NCBI GenBank assembly: GCA_050294475.1 | Contig: JBNKOE010000024.1 | Span: forward strand, 322,895 to 386,894 | From: Thalassobellus sp050294475 | Lineage (GTDB): Bacteria > Bacteroidota > Bacteroidia > Flavobacteriales > Flavobacteriaceae | DNA length: 64,000 nucleotides | Direction of reading: 5' to 3' | Shown here: positions 1 to 9,227 of the stretch, piece after piece | Layout of the letters: the number at the start of each line of letters is the position of its first letter | Position numbering within the stretch: the stretch's first letter is position 1 | Notes under the pieces: generated by a model | What the model saw: the letters and a program-made list of their open reading frames with translations, nothing else | What the model was told of the DNA's origin: nothing | Databases searched by the model: none | Position numbers and translations under genes: made by a program

Positions 1-135
1 AAAACTATTTCAAATAATTCTAAATTTCCTGTAACAAAAATCACCTTTAAAATACCTATATATAAAATCAAATTTTAGTATTGTAAAACTCTCTTTAAAA
101 CTTTACCTTACAAAAATTTTTAAAATGATTTTGTT

Positions 136-711
136 ATGGCAAATTGGTTTTCAAATTTAGAATTGTTCCCAAAAATATACTGGAGTATAGCTTTATTAGG
201 GTCTTTAATTTTTACTATATCTATGATTTTAACCTTTATTGGAAGCGACTCTGATGATTTAGGTGATATAGATAGTGAAATAGAAGGCGATACTGGTATT
301 GGTTTTCAATTTATAACTTTTAAAAATCTCGTTGGTTTTTTCACCATTTTTGGATGGAGCGGTATTGCCTGTATTGATGCAGGGTTATCAAACCCAATAA
401 CAATCCTTATTTCTATAGTTTCCGGATTAATCATGATGACTATTATGGCAGCTATGTTTTACTACATGGGAAAACTTAACGATAGCGGCACTTTAAAATA
501 TAAAAATGCCATAAACGCTGTTGGTGAAGTATACTTAACCATTGGTGCCAACAGATCTTCTATAGGAAAAGCACATGTAAGAATACAAGGCGCTTTAAGA
601 GAACTCGAAGCTCTTACCGACTCAGAAACCGACTTAAAATCTGGATCTGTTATAAAAGTAAAAAATATTACTGAAAATGGAATTCTAATTGTTGAACAAC
701 TAAATAAATAA
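136..711 (+). CDS. NfeD-like membrane protein (flotillin partner)
   Basis: The 191-residue protein has an N-terminal membrane helix (about residues 14-36), two more hydrophobic segments near residues 60-80 and 88-112, and a soluble C-terminal region (about 125-188, with GEVYLTIGANRSSIGKAHVRIQG) that looks like the OB-fold of NfeD/YuaF proteins. NfeD-type proteins are usually encoded next to flotillins and take part in membrane-microdomain organisation; the exact biochemical role is not settled. Here the stop codon lies three bases before the flotillin start, so the two genes almost certainly form one operon. The family call rests on the fold pattern and on the neighbour. The N-terminal region lacks the protease domain of long NfeD proteins. 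Confidence 0.75.
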   Translation: MANWFSNLELFPKIYWSIALLGSLIFTISMILTFIGSDSDDLGDIDSEIEGDTGIGFQFITFKNLVGFFTIFGWSGIACIDAGLSNPITILISIVSGLIMMTIMAAMFYYMGKLNDSGTLKYKNAINAVGEVYLTIGANRSSIGKAHVRIQGALRELEALTDSETDLKSGSVIKVKNITENGILIVEQLNK

Positions 712-714
712 TTT

Positions 715-2172
715 ATGCTACTACCTTTAACACAAACCTCTCAATCTTTAACACAAGCCTCTCAATTTGGCTTACCAATTGCTGTAATATTTGCAGTTCT
801 ATTCATTTTTGTCTTCTTCATTGTATTAATTAGACGCTATAAACGTTGTCCTTCAGATAGAATATTAGTTGTTTACGGAAAAGTTGGCGGTGGTCAATCG
901 GCAAAATGTATTCATGGTGGAGCCGCTTTTATTCTTCCTGTTATTCAAGATTATCAATTTCTAGACTTAACACCTATCTCTATTGAAGTTAGTTTAGTTA
1001 ATGCCTTAAGTAAGCAAAACATTCGTGTAAATGTACCATCTCGATTTACAATTGGTATTTCTACAGAGCCTGGTATTATGCAAAATGCTGCCGAAAGACT
1101 TTTAGGTTTAGGCCAAAATGAAATACAAGAATTAGCTCAAGAAATTATTTTTGGTCAGTTACGTTTAGTAGTAGCTTCAATGGATATTGAAGAAATTAAT
1201 AGCGACAGAGATAAATTTTTAACCAATATTTCTCAAAGTGTAGAGTCTGAACTTAAAAAAGTAGGATTAAAACTTATTAACGTAAACATTACAGATATTG
1301 TTGATGAGTCTGGATATATTGAAGCTTTAGGAAAAGAAGCTGCTGCACATGCTATTAATGCAGCACGTAAATCGGTTGCCGAAAAAACTAGAGATGGTTC
1401 TATTGGTGAAGCAAATGCTGTTCAAGATGAAAGAACACAAGTTGCGGCTGCCAATGCAAAAGCTGTTGAAGGTGAAAATACTGCTAAAATTGCGGTTGCA
1501 AATTCTGATTCATTACGTCGTCAAAGAGAAGCAGAAGCAGAACGCGTAGCCATAGCTTCAGAAAAAGTACAAAGCGCAAAAGCATTGCAAGAATCGTATG
1601 CTGCAGAGCAAGAAGCTGAAACTGCCAGAGCAGAAAGAGAACGTTCATCTCAAATGGCCGATGTTATAGTACCTGCCGAAATTGACAAAAAGAAAGTTGA
1701 AATTGATGCTGAAGCTGAAGCTGAAAACATTAGAAGAATAGCAAAAGGACAAGCAGATGCCATATTATTTAAAGCACAAGCAGAAGCACAAGGTTTATAT
1801 GAAGTTTTAACCAAACAAGCTGCTGGTTTAGACCAAATTGTAAAAGCTGCTGGTAACAATTCTAAAGATGCTGTTTTACTTTTAATTGCCGATAAATTAC
1901 CTGAATTAGTAAAAACACAAGCAGAAGCTATTAAAAATATTAAAATTGATAAAGTAACTGTTTGGGAAAATGGAGGAGGAAAAGATGGAAAATCATCAAC
2001 TTCTAACTTTATTTCAGGTATGTATAAATCGGTTCCACCATTACAAGAAATGTTTAATATGGCTGGTATGGAATTACCAGAGTATCTGAAAGGTAAAAAT
2101 ATTAAGGAAGAAACTATTGATGCTTCAAACGAAATAGATACTAATAACCTAAATACGGAAGAAGAAAACTAA
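715..2172 (+). CDS. floT: Flotillin family protein (FloT/YuaG-like)
   Basis: The 485-residue protein has one N-terminal membrane anchor (about residues 20-40), an SPFH/band-7 domain (about 45-215, including the CPSDRILVVYGKVGGGQSAKCIHGG start typical of flotillins), and a long Ala/Glu-rich coiled coil (about 220-365) with repeated AEAE segments. This is the layout of bacterial flotillins, which assemble into membrane scaffolds. Starting three bases after the NfeD-like gene supports the YuaF-YuaG pairing known in Bacillus. The C-terminal tail is acidic and probably disordered. No ribosome binding site is visible, as is usual in Bacteroidota; the ATG at 715 was chosen because it directly precedes the membrane anchor. 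Function beyond scaffold formation is inference. Confidence 0.88.
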   Translation: MLLPLTQTSQSLTQASQFGLPIAVIFAVLFIFVFFIVLIRRYKRCPSDRILVVYGKVGGGQSAKCIHGGAAFILPVIQDYQFLDLTPISIEVSLVNALSKQNIRVNVPSRFTIGISTEPGIMQNAAERLLGLGQNEIQELAQEIIFGQLRLVVASMDIEEINSDRDKFLTNISQSVESELKKVGLKLINVNITDIVDESGYIEALGKEAAAHAINAARKSVAEKTRDGSIGEANAVQDERTQVAAANAKAVEGENTAKIAVANSDSLRRQREAEAERVAIASEKVQSAKALQESYAAEQEAETARAERERSSQMADVIVPAEIDKKKVEIDAEAEAENIRRIAKGQADAILFKAQAEAQGLYEVLTKQAAGLDQIVKAAGNNSKDAVLLLIADKLPELVKTQAEAIKNIKIDKVTVWENGGGKDGKSSTSNFISGMYKSVPPLQEMFNMAGMELPEYLKGKNIKEETIDASNEIDTNNLNTEEEN

Positions 2173-2200
2173 GAACTTCTAAATCTATTTAGTCTTATTC

Positions 2201-2683
2201 ATGAATAATACTACACTAAGACACTTAAGAAAAATACCTCCAATCAAACTTTTGTTTGGAGGTTTACTTTTTTGCGTTGGTATTTATGGAGCAATAACTA
2301 ATAATGTTTTTAATTTAGTATTATCTGGTATTGGTGTTTTTTTGATGTTAAGAGAAGGCTCTGAAATAGATTTAGCTTCTAAAAAATATCGAGAAATATA
2401 TTCTGTTTTAGGAGTAAACATTGGTAAGTGGAAAAATTTACCAAATGTTGAATATGTTTCGGTTTTTAAAACTCATGAAAACAAACGAGTTCAAGGTATG
2501 GGAGCTTCTGCTAATTTTTCAAATCAGGTTTATAAATTAAACTTATTCTACAACAAGAATCAAAAAATTGAAGCTTATAGAACCGAAGATCTCAACGATG
2601 CTTTTGAAAATGCAAAATATATATCTCAAGTATTAAGCATTGATATTTTAGATGCTACTGAACGAGAATCAAAATGGTTATAA
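2201..2683 (+). CDS. Hypothetical membrane protein downstream of flotillin
   Basis: The 160-residue protein is not assigned to a named family. It has a basic N-terminus, two hydrophobic segments (about residues 15-33 and 36-48) that could form a membrane hairpin, and a soluble C-terminal half ending in DATERESKWL. It starts 28 bases after the flotillin stop on the same strand without a terminator between them, so it may be the third gene of that operon. A function in the flotillin microdomain is only a guess from position. Confidence 0.6.
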   Translation: MNNTTLRHLRKIPPIKLLFGGLLFCVGIYGAITNNVFNLVLSGIGVFLMLREGSEIDLASKKYREIYSVLGVNIGKWKNLPNVEYVSVFKTHENKRVQGMGASANFSNQVYKLNLFYNKNQKIEAYRTEDLNDAFENAKYISQVLSIDILDATERESKWL

Positions 2684-2690
2684 CTATATT

Positions 2691-2794
2691 TAACGTTAAG
2701 GATTGAGGTATTTATTGAAGCTCTTTTTGTGTTGTTGTACACCTATGCAACACAAAAAAGCGACTACCAAAAGCCCACCCCTTGTGGTAACGTT
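2691..2794. repeat. Palindromic intergenic element bounded by TAACGTT
   Basis: A 104-base stretch between two genes begins and ends with TAACGTT. Its middle holds an inverted repeat: TTTTTGTGTTG at 2724-2734 pairs with CAACACAAAAA at 2748-2758 around a 13-base loop. No T-run follows either arm, so it is not a normal intrinsic terminator. It resembles small non-autonomous palindromic elements (MITE or attC-like), but the outer arms pair only at their ends and no second copy was seen in this window. Confidence 0.4.
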
Positions 2795-2854
2795 CAAATA
2801 ATATTCAAATCTGGCAAGGTTTTATTAACTTTACAAATTTAAATTTATTGAACA

Positions 2855-3715
2855 TTGTCATTAAACTTACAAGACATTCCTCGTGTAAAAACTATTACAA
2901 AAGAGGACTTTTTAAAGCACTATTTTAAACCACAAAAACCAGTGGTTATTGAACATTTTATTGAAGATTGGCCTGCTTATAGCAAGTGGAATTTAGACTA
3001 TATGAAAGCTATTGGCGGCGATATTACGATTCCGTTATACGATGACAGACCTGTAGATTATAAAGATGATTTTAACGAGCCTCATGCCAAAATGAAACTT
3101 GGAGATTATATTGATTTACTAAAAAAAGAACCTACTAAATACCGCATTTTTTTGTGGAATGCAATAAAAGAAATTCCACAATTACAAAAAGATTTTTCGT
3201 TTCCAGATTTTGGTTTACGCCTTATGAAAGGTATTCCCATGCTATTTTTTGGTGGTAAAGATTCACATACTTTTATGCATTATGATATTGATTTAGCCAA
3301 TATTTTTCATTTTCATTTTGAAGGCAAAAAACAAATCATTTTGTTTGACCAAAAACAGAATGATTTTCTATATATAATTCCGCATTCATTAATAACCAGA
3401 GAAGACATCGATTTTAACAATCCAGATTTAAAAAAATGGCCCATGCTAAAAAAAGCCAAAGGCTATAAAACCGAGCTTAATCACGGTGAAATATTATACA
3501 TGCCCGAAGGTTATTGGCATTATATGCGATACCTAACACCTGGTTTTTCTATGAGCTTACGTGCCATTGCTAGAAACCCAAAAAATTTTAGTAAAGCTGT
3601 TTATAATTTAGTATTTATGCGAAGTTTCGATAATATGATGCGTCGTATAAAAGGGCAAAAATGGATTGATTGGAAAAACGAACAAGCTATTATAAACACT
3701 CATAAAGGTTTGTAA
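2855..3715 (+). CDS. Cupin-like / JmjC-type domain protein
   Basis: The 286-residue protein matches the cupin_8/JmjC-like family of putative 2-oxoglutarate- and Fe(II)-dependent hydroxylases. It has the N-terminal segment KPVVIEHFIEDWPA, a metal-binding HYDID-type motif (MHYDIDLANIFHFHFEGKK, about residues 140-160), and a second histidine in ILYMPEGYWHYMRYL (about 214-228). These could make the HxD...H triad. The substrate is unknown; bacterial relatives act on protein or tRNA residues. The reading frame starts with TTG at 2855; no in-frame ATG fits the conserved N-terminus, so the rare start codon is probably real. There is no signal peptide, so it is cytoplasmic. Confidence 0.72.
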   Translation: MSLNLQDIPRVKTITKEDFLKHYFKPQKPVVIEHFIEDWPAYSKWNLDYMKAIGGDITIPLYDDRPVDYKDDFNEPHAKMKLGDYIDLLKKEPTKYRIFLWNAIKEIPQLQKDFSFPDFGLRLMKGIPMLFFGGKDSHTFMHYDIDLANIFHFHFEGKKQIILFDQKQNDFLYIIPHSLITREDIDFNNPDLKKWPMLKKAKGYKTELNHGEILYMPEGYWHYMRYLTPGFSMSLRAIARNPKNFSKAVYNLVFMRSFDNMMRRIKGQKWIDWKNEQAIINTHKGL

Positions 3716-3745
3716 ACAAAACTCTTTTTTTTACAAAACTTATAA

Positions 3746-3753
3746 TATATTTG
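3746..3753 (+). promoter_or_regulatory. Bacteroidetes -7 box before 3778 gene
   Basis: TATATTTG fits the Bacteroidetes -7 consensus TAnnTTTG, 25 bases before the start codon of the next gene. No clear TTG -33 box is seen 17-20 bases upstream, so the call rests on the -7 box alone. Confidence 0.45.
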
Positions 3754-3777
3754 CGCTCTAAAATTTAAACTCAAATC

Positions 3778-4269
3778 ATGAAAAAATTAATTTTATTAGT
3801 AACCATTCTTAGTGTATCTCTTAGTAATGGTCAAGCTTTTACCGGAAGTAACGATAACAAAGTTCAGGTTGGTGCTAACTTTCAAAATAATGCTACTGGT
3901 ATTAATATAAGTTATGATTTTGGTGTTGGTCCAAATATGTCTTTTGGTGTATCATCAACTTATGCCTTAAGTATAAACGATGCAATTGATGCCAATTTTG
4001 GCGATCGTTTTGATATTAAAGGACGTTTTAATGCTAACTTAGGAAATGTTATTAGCTCTGATGAAAATTTTGACGTTTACCCAGGCTTAAATTTAAGTCT
4101 TAAAAACTTTGGTGGACACTTAGGAGCACGCTACTTTTTTTCTCAAGGTTTTGGGATTTTTACCGAACTAAATATACCACTTGCAAAATACAATAACGAT
4201 ATTTTAACTCCTGCTGAAAAATTACACAACCAATTCACACTTAATTTTGGTGCTGTTTTTAGCTTGTAA
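3778..4269 (+). CDS. Small outer-membrane beta-barrel-like protein
   Basis: The 163-residue protein has a signal peptide (MKKLILLVTILSVSLSNGQA, cleavage near residue 19-20) and then alternating Gly/aromatic and polar stretches (VQVGANFQ, GINISYDFGVG, FGGHLGARYFF, FTLNFGAVFSL) that end in a hydrophobic residue followed by Leu, as expected of a small outer-membrane beta barrel. I do not recognise a functional family with certainty. It is a single gene with its own -7 box upstream and a strong hairpin terminator downstream. Confidence 0.65.
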   Translation: MKKLILLVTILSVSLSNGQAFTGSNDNKVQVGANFQNNATGINISYDFGVGPNMSFGVSSTYALSINDAIDANFGDRFDIKGRFNANLGNVISSDENFDVYPGLNLSLKNFGGHLGARYFFSQGFGIFTELNIPLAKYNNDILTPAEKLHNQFTLNFGAVFSL

Positions 4270-4290
4270 AAAAACCATTTAAATAAATTA

Positions 4291-4326
4291 AAAAGCGAGA
4301 AACATTAATATTTCTCGCTTTTTTGT
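4291..4326. terminator. Bidirectional intrinsic terminator
   Basis: AAGCGAGAAA (4293-4302) pairs perfectly with TTTCTCGCTT (4311-4320) around an 8-base loop. It is followed by T-rich sequence on the + strand and preceded by A-rich sequence, so it can stop both the forward barrel gene and the convergent recX gene. Confidence 0.8.
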
Positions 4327-4331
4327 TTCTA

Positions 4332-4805
4332 TTATTTGATAAGTTCGTTAGCTTTTTCATACACTAAATACGATTCCCAGCCACGATATAAAAAATAGTC
4401 GATAAATTTTTTACGTTTCTTAAAAACGTTGCTCTCTTTTATAGAATTAACTCTTTTTTCGGCTAAATCGTTAAAATACTCGTTGTACTCCGTTTCTTCT
4501 ATCGTTGCAAGTGCCTGATTTATATTAACTTTGGACACGTCTTTTTTTTTAAGTTCGAAAGATAATCGACGACGACCCCAAGCCTTAATTTTGAACTTAC
4601 CTCGAACAAATGTTTTGGCAAAACGTTCTTCATTTAGAAAGTTATGCTCTAACAGGTGTACAATAATAACATCTATGGCTTCAGGTATCATATACATACC
4701 TTCTAGCTTTTGCCTTACTTCTTGATGACATCGTTCTTGATACGCACAATAATGCTCTAGTTTTTTAGTAGCTTCTTGTACCGTATATGTTTTTTTGGTT
4801 TGCAT
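4332..4805 (-). CDS. recX: RecA regulatory protein RecX
   Basis: The 157-residue protein has the three-helix-repeat pattern of RecX, including YTVQEATKKLEHYCAYQERCHQEVRQKL at the N-terminus and LNEERFAKTFVRGKFKIKAWGRRRLSFELKKKDV in the middle, the most conserved part of the family. RecX binds RecA filaments and limits their activity in the cytoplasm. Length is normal. It stands alone, convergent with the beta-barrel gene, sharing the terminator at 4291-4326. recA is not in this window. Confidence 0.88.
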   Translation of the reverse strand: MQTKKTYTVQEATKKLEHYCAYQERCHQEVRQKLEGMYMIPEAIDVIIVHLLEHNFLNEERFAKTFVRGKFKIKAWGRRRLSFELKKKDVSKVNINQALATIEETEYNEYFNDLAEKRVNSIKESNVFKKRKKFIDYFLYRGWESYLVYEKANELIK

Positions 4806-4875
4806 AACATGCCAAAAATAACAATTGAAATATTAAAAATACATTGTTAAACTCCAAAGTTTAAATTTAACGATT

Positions 4876-6702
4876 ATGAATAAAAAAACTACTTTACTAA
4901 TAATATTGCTTATTGCTGTATCATTTGGATACGGGCAATGTGCTGGAGGAGCTGTAACTTGGAATGGAACTAATTGGAGTAATGCAGGTATTGGGCCCGA
5001 TATCACTACCCCAGTAATTATTGATGGTAGTTATAATACTACATCAAATAGTAGCTTTAGCGCTTGTAGTTTAACGATAAATGCCACAACTGGTTCATTA
5101 AATATTACTGATGGGTATTTTGTTGAAGTTGAAAATAATGTAATTAATAATGGAAATATAACCGTAGAAACTCACGGTGCTTTTGTACAAAATAATGATG
5201 CATCATCTTTTACTGGGTCTGGCACTTCTTTAGTTAGAAAAAGTACCTCAATACTAAATAAATGGTATGATTACACCTATTGGAGTTCTCCAGTTTCAGG
5301 TCTAACTATTGGAACTAGCCCTTTAGTTGATTCTGATAGGCGTTATTGGTTTAATGCAGCTAATTACCTTGATATTTTAGCCGAAGACGGAAACACTGGA
5401 GTCTATAACTCAGGTTCAGATGATATTGATGACAACGGTGATGATTGGCAATCTGCTAACAATACATATCCAATGGATCCTGGAGTTGGGTTTGCTGCAA
5501 CGCATTCTCAAATAGGATATATTGGAGCATTCCCATATGACTATGATTTTAGTGGTCCATTTAATAATGGAGTAATAACTACAACAATAGCTTTTAATGG
5601 AGCAAATGGAGATAATGATTGGAACTTAATTGGTAATCCTTACCCATGTGGTTTAGATTTTAATGCTTTTTATTCGGAAAATTCTAGCGTTATAGCTGGT
5701 GCAGCGTATTTATGGTCTCAACGTACAGCATTATCTAGTTCAACAGGAGGTAATCAAGCACAAAATTTTTCTCAAAACGATTATGCTATTATAACAGCTG
5801 GTAGTGGTAGCATTAATAACTCAGACAACGGAGATGGTAATATTCCCAATGACTATATTCCTTCTGGACAAGGATTTTTTATAGCTGGTTTAGCTAATGG
5901 AACTGTAACATTTAATAATTCGATGCGAATGGCTGATGGCACAAGTAATAGCCAATTTTTCAAAAACAATAATTCTAAAAAGAATTCAAATGCTCAGAAC
6001 AATAAATTATGGATTAATTTAACATCTGATAATGGTGTTTTTAATCAAGTATTAATTGCTTATGTTGATGGTGCAACAAATGGGAATGATGGAATGGCTT
6101 ATGATGCTCCAAGAAATTTGTCAAGTGGTGTTGCCTCTATATTATATACTTTAATAGATAATGAAACTGACAAAAAATATGCTATTCAAGGTAAAAACTC
6201 AACTAGTATCACTAAAGAAGAAACTATTCCTTTAGGGTTTTATACTTCTTTAGAAACTGTCACATTATACAAACTATCTATAGCCCAATTACAAGGTAGT
6301 TTTTTAAATAGCAATACGGTTTATTTAAAAGATAATTTAACTGGCAAAGTTCATAATTTAAAGGTTTGTGATTATACATTTACATCGGAAGTTGGTGAAT
6401 TTAACGAACGTTTTGAAATTGGCTTTACTGCTGAGGCATTATCTACTGAAGACACTATTTTAGATACTAAATCGCTTAAAATTGTTCAGCTAGATAATGA
6501 CCATGTTCAATTTAGCACTTCAAATAGTTTAAGCATTAAATCGGTTCGTATTTTCGACTTATTAGGCAGACAACTTTATAACTTAAAAGGCAATACTAGT
6601 TCTGAAACTTATAAACTTTCAAACTTAAACAATGCTATTTATATTGCTAAAGTTGAATTATCTAATGGGGCTATTATTACTAAAAAAAGTATTAAAAATT
6701 AA
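4876..6702 (+). CDS. Secreted protein with type IX (Por) C-terminal sorting domain
   Basis: The 608-residue protein has a signal peptide (cleaved after about residue 20, GYGQC), an Asn/Gly/Ser-rich body with no catalytic motif I can name, and a C-terminal type-A sorting domain (about 530-608) with RIFDLLGRQLYNL, NNAIYIAKVEL and the ending ITKKSIKN. That domain sends proteins through the type IX secretion system to the cell surface. The body contains GNPYPCGLDFNAF and SGQGFFIAG, motifs often seen in large flavobacterial adhesin-like cargo; a surface or adhesive role is inferred. It is a single-gene unit with a weak hairpin downstream. Confidence 0.8.
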   Translation: MNKKTTLLIILLIAVSFGYGQCAGGAVTWNGTNWSNAGIGPDITTPVIIDGSYNTTSNSSFSACSLTINATTGSLNITDGYFVEVENNVINNGNITVETHGAFVQNNDASSFTGSGTSLVRKSTSILNKWYDYTYWSSPVSGLTIGTSPLVDSDRRYWFNAANYLDILAEDGNTGVYNSGSDDIDDNGDDWQSANNTYPMDPGVGFAATHSQIGYIGAFPYDYDFSGPFNNGVITTTIAFNGANGDNDWNLIGNPYPCGLDFNAFYSENSSVIAGAAYLWSQRTALSSSTGGNQAQNFSQNDYAIITAGSGSINNSDNGDGNIPNDYIPSGQGFFIAGLANGTVTFNNSMRMADGTSNSQFFKNNNSKKNSNAQNNKLWINLTSDNGVFNQVLIAYVDGATNGNDGMAYDAPRNLSSGVASILYTLIDNETDKKYAIQGKNSTSITKEETIPLGFYTSLETVTLYKLSIAQLQGSFLNSNTVYLKDNLTGKVHNLKVCDYTFTSEVGEFNERFEIGFTAEALSTEDTILDTKSLKIVQLDNDHVQFSTSNSLSIKSVRIFDLLGRQLYNLKGNTSSETYKLSNLNNAIYIAKVELSNGAIITKKSIKN

Positions 6703-6747
6703 TAGACTAACAAAACAATTCTTTATATAAGAAAAAGTTCTCTAGAT

Positions 6748-6767
6748 AAAACCTGAGGGTTTTTTTA
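6748..6767 (+). terminator. Probable intrinsic terminator
   Basis: AAACC and GGTTT form a short stem around a 4-base loop and are followed by a run of seven T residues, 46 bases after the sorting-domain gene. The stem is short, so this is a modest call. Confidence 0.5.
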
Positions 6768-6816
6768 TTGTTGTAAGCTTTATTAAATATAAATAAAGAG
6801 TAACCTTATAACAAAC

Positions 6817-9225
6817 TTATAAAGTATACTTTAAAGATAAAATAAAGTTTCTTCCTGCTGCTGCAATACCAGATGAATAGGTTTTATAACGCTGGTTACG
6901 TATATTTTCAAGGCTAGCTGTAAGCGTGGTAGAATTAGTTAACTGATATTGGGTTCTTAAATTAATTGTATACCAAGCTGGACTGTATGGATTTCCATTA
7001 GCATCTAAGGCATAGATATAATCTTTTTCTTTTTCAGAAGGCGCTAATTGATTAAAAGACAATTCGTTATTATAATTAGCAAAAAAATCAACCTTTAAAT
7101 TTTTATTAATCCAAATTAAATGTGAGTTCCCAAAATAAGGTGCTACGTGTCTTATTGGAACTTCTATACCATCATTTTCTTCGGTACCTCCAATGATACT
7201 ATATTGCGATGTTAATTTTAATGTATTTGTTATGGGCACTTTCAACCCAACTTCAAAACCATAAATCCATGCTTTTGAAGCATTTTGTATGGCTTGTACA
7301 TTGCTTAATTCGCCATCATAAACAATTTCGGTTTTGCCATTTAAGTTATAATCTCTTCGCACTAAAGCATTATCTAAATAGGTATAATACGTACTCATAT
7401 CTAGAATAAGTTTTTGATTAAAATTTAATTTTAAACCTACCTCTCCTCCATAAGCATATTCAGGTCTTAATGTTTCATTTGGCACTACTACAGAGCCTGG
7501 TTCAGAATCAAATACCTTTCCTATATCATCAATATTTGGTGCTCTAAAAGCAGAAGATGCATTTAATTTCCATTGCATGATATTATTTGGCGACCACCTT
7601 ATTCCTGCTGTTCCTGTAAGGGCTCCTGCCTCATTTTTTGAAGATTCAAAAGGCAAATTTAAATACACATTATTTGCTTTAAAATTTGCTTTTGAAATAA
7701 CGTGGTTAAAACGCAAACCAGATTGAAATACAAATTTAACATTAGGTTTATACTTTATACTTGAATAAACTGCTGCCGATTGCCAACTTGCTCCATTGGG
7801 ATATCTTGAAACCGTTGAAGGCGTTATATTAGTTGAAATATTTTCTTCTTCGCCACGAGACATAATTTTATTATAAACATATTCTACACCATAAAAAAAT
7901 TGTGTTTTATAACTTAAGGTTTTTTCAAAATCTAAATTAAAAGAATAGGCATCAACAGCTTCTTCTCTAACATTTCTTATATCCGATTGAAAATCGCGAT
8001 CCATTCTACTTTCTTGAAAATTTTGATAAGCTAAAGTGGCTTTAATTTTATCATATAAATTTGAGTTGCTACTTAATTTAGTAACCTGTAAATTAGACAT
8101 AAACCATTTTTGCGGTCCATAATTCCATTCTGCTGATCGTAAAGCTCCTTTTTTATAACGAATTAAGCGGTCGTACCTTGGTGTATTGGATGTTGTAGTG
8201 TAAAACACCCCTAAATCTAAGCTAAAGTTTTTTGAAGGCTTATAACTCACCTTCTGCATCATATTCAATTGATCATACCCCGATTCTCTTTGCTTCAAAG
8301 GATTGCTGTTTTTTATTATAATATCTTCTGTATTTGTTGCTAAAACAAATTCGGGTCTTAAATATTCGTCGGGTCCATGCTTCCCCATTGTTAAATCGCC
8401 AAAACTTGTATAACTTGCATTGGTTACAAATGCCCACTTTTTATACCCTAAATTAAAATCGAAATGTCCTGTTTTTTCATCGCTTGCTGAAGCATATCTT
8501 ACTATAATATTTGATTTAAGTAATAACGAATCGGTATAAGAAAATCTTGGTGTTTGTGTATAAAAACTCATAACACCACCAACAGCATCGCTTCCATAAA
8601 TTACAGATCCTGAGCCTAAAGTTACTTCTGTTGTTTGAATAGAAAACGGATCAATGGCAATAACGTTTTGTAAATTACCGCCTCTAAATATAGCATTGTT
8701 CATTCTAACTCCATCAACTGTAATTAATAATCTATTGGTTGAAAAACCGCGAATCATAGGGCTCCCTCCTCCTAACTGACTTTTTTGTATATAAACCTGA
8801 CCTGTAGTTTCGAGTAAATCGGCACTTGTTTGAGGGTTTGAAAATTGTACGTTTTCAGAATTTATACTCACTATTTTCTGAGGTATATCTTTTTTATTTT
8901 GTTCAAACTTAGAAGCCGAAATAATAATTTCTTCGAGACCTTGTGTATTTGGAATTAAGTACACCCGATTTGAAGTTCCTATTTCAGCTTTTTTTATTTT
9001 TTTTAATACGTGAGATAGGTGTTTGAAGTAGATAATTTCTGAATTTGAAAAATCATCTAAATTAGCTTCTCCTAAAAAATTAGAAATAACACTTTTAGAT
9101 TTATCTATGTTATAAATAGCAACTCCAATAATAGGTTCGTTTGTGTCTTTACTAAGAACCTTAATATTTTGAGCTTTTATTGCTATAGCAAAAAAGAAGA
9201 AACAAAAAACAAAAAAAAACTTCAT
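6817..9225 (-). CDS. TonB-dependent outer-membrane receptor
   Basis: The 802-residue protein has a signal peptide (through about residue 18, AIAIKAQ), a short CarboxypepD_reg-like N-terminal domain (about 22-95), a plug domain (about 105-225, with SPMIRGFSTNRLLITVDGVRMN and GSDAVGGVMSFYT) and a 22-strand-type beta barrel ending in FILSLKYTL. It should import a ligand across the outer membrane using TonB energy. The plug resembles haem/haemoglobin or vitamin receptor types, but the ligand cannot be read from the sequence, and no SusD partner is adjacent. It starts two bases after the recO stop, so it is probably the last gene of a porZ-recO-receptor operon. Confidence 0.87.
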   Translation of the reverse strand: MKFFFVFCFFFFAIAIKAQNIKVLSKDTNEPIIGVAIYNIDKSKSVISNFLGEANLDDFSNSEIIYFKHLSHVLKKIKKAEIGTSNRVYLIPNTQGLEEIIISASKFEQNKKDIPQKIVSINSENVQFSNPQTSADLLETTGQVYIQKSQLGGGSPMIRGFSTNRLLITVDGVRMNNAIFRGGNLQNVIAIDPFSIQTTEVTLGSGSVIYGSDAVGGVMSFYTQTPRFSYTDSLLLKSNIIVRYASASDEKTGHFDFNLGYKKWAFVTNASYTSFGDLTMGKHGPDEYLRPEFVLATNTEDIIIKNSNPLKQRESGYDQLNMMQKVSYKPSKNFSLDLGVFYTTTSNTPRYDRLIRYKKGALRSAEWNYGPQKWFMSNLQVTKLSSNSNLYDKIKATLAYQNFQESRMDRDFQSDIRNVREEAVDAYSFNLDFEKTLSYKTQFFYGVEYVYNKIMSRGEEENISTNITPSTVSRYPNGASWQSAAVYSSIKYKPNVKFVFQSGLRFNHVISKANFKANNVYLNLPFESSKNEAGALTGTAGIRWSPNNIMQWKLNASSAFRAPNIDDIGKVFDSEPGSVVVPNETLRPEYAYGGEVGLKLNFNQKLILDMSTYYTYLDNALVRRDYNLNGKTEIVYDGELSNVQAIQNASKAWIYGFEVGLKVPITNTLKLTSQYSIIGGTEENDGIEVPIRHVAPYFGNSHLIWINKNLKVDFFANYNNELSFNQLAPSEKEKDYIYALDANGNPYSPAWYTINLRTQYQLTNSTTLTASLENIRNQRYKTYSSGIAAAGRNFILSLKYTL

Positions 9226-9227
9226 GT

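Noticed and set aside
1368..1379. TAAATCGGTTGC, similar to the LacI operator, within the flotillin gene
   Set aside because: It lacks the conserved C of the core and encodes ordinary flotillin residues; no locus gene is near.
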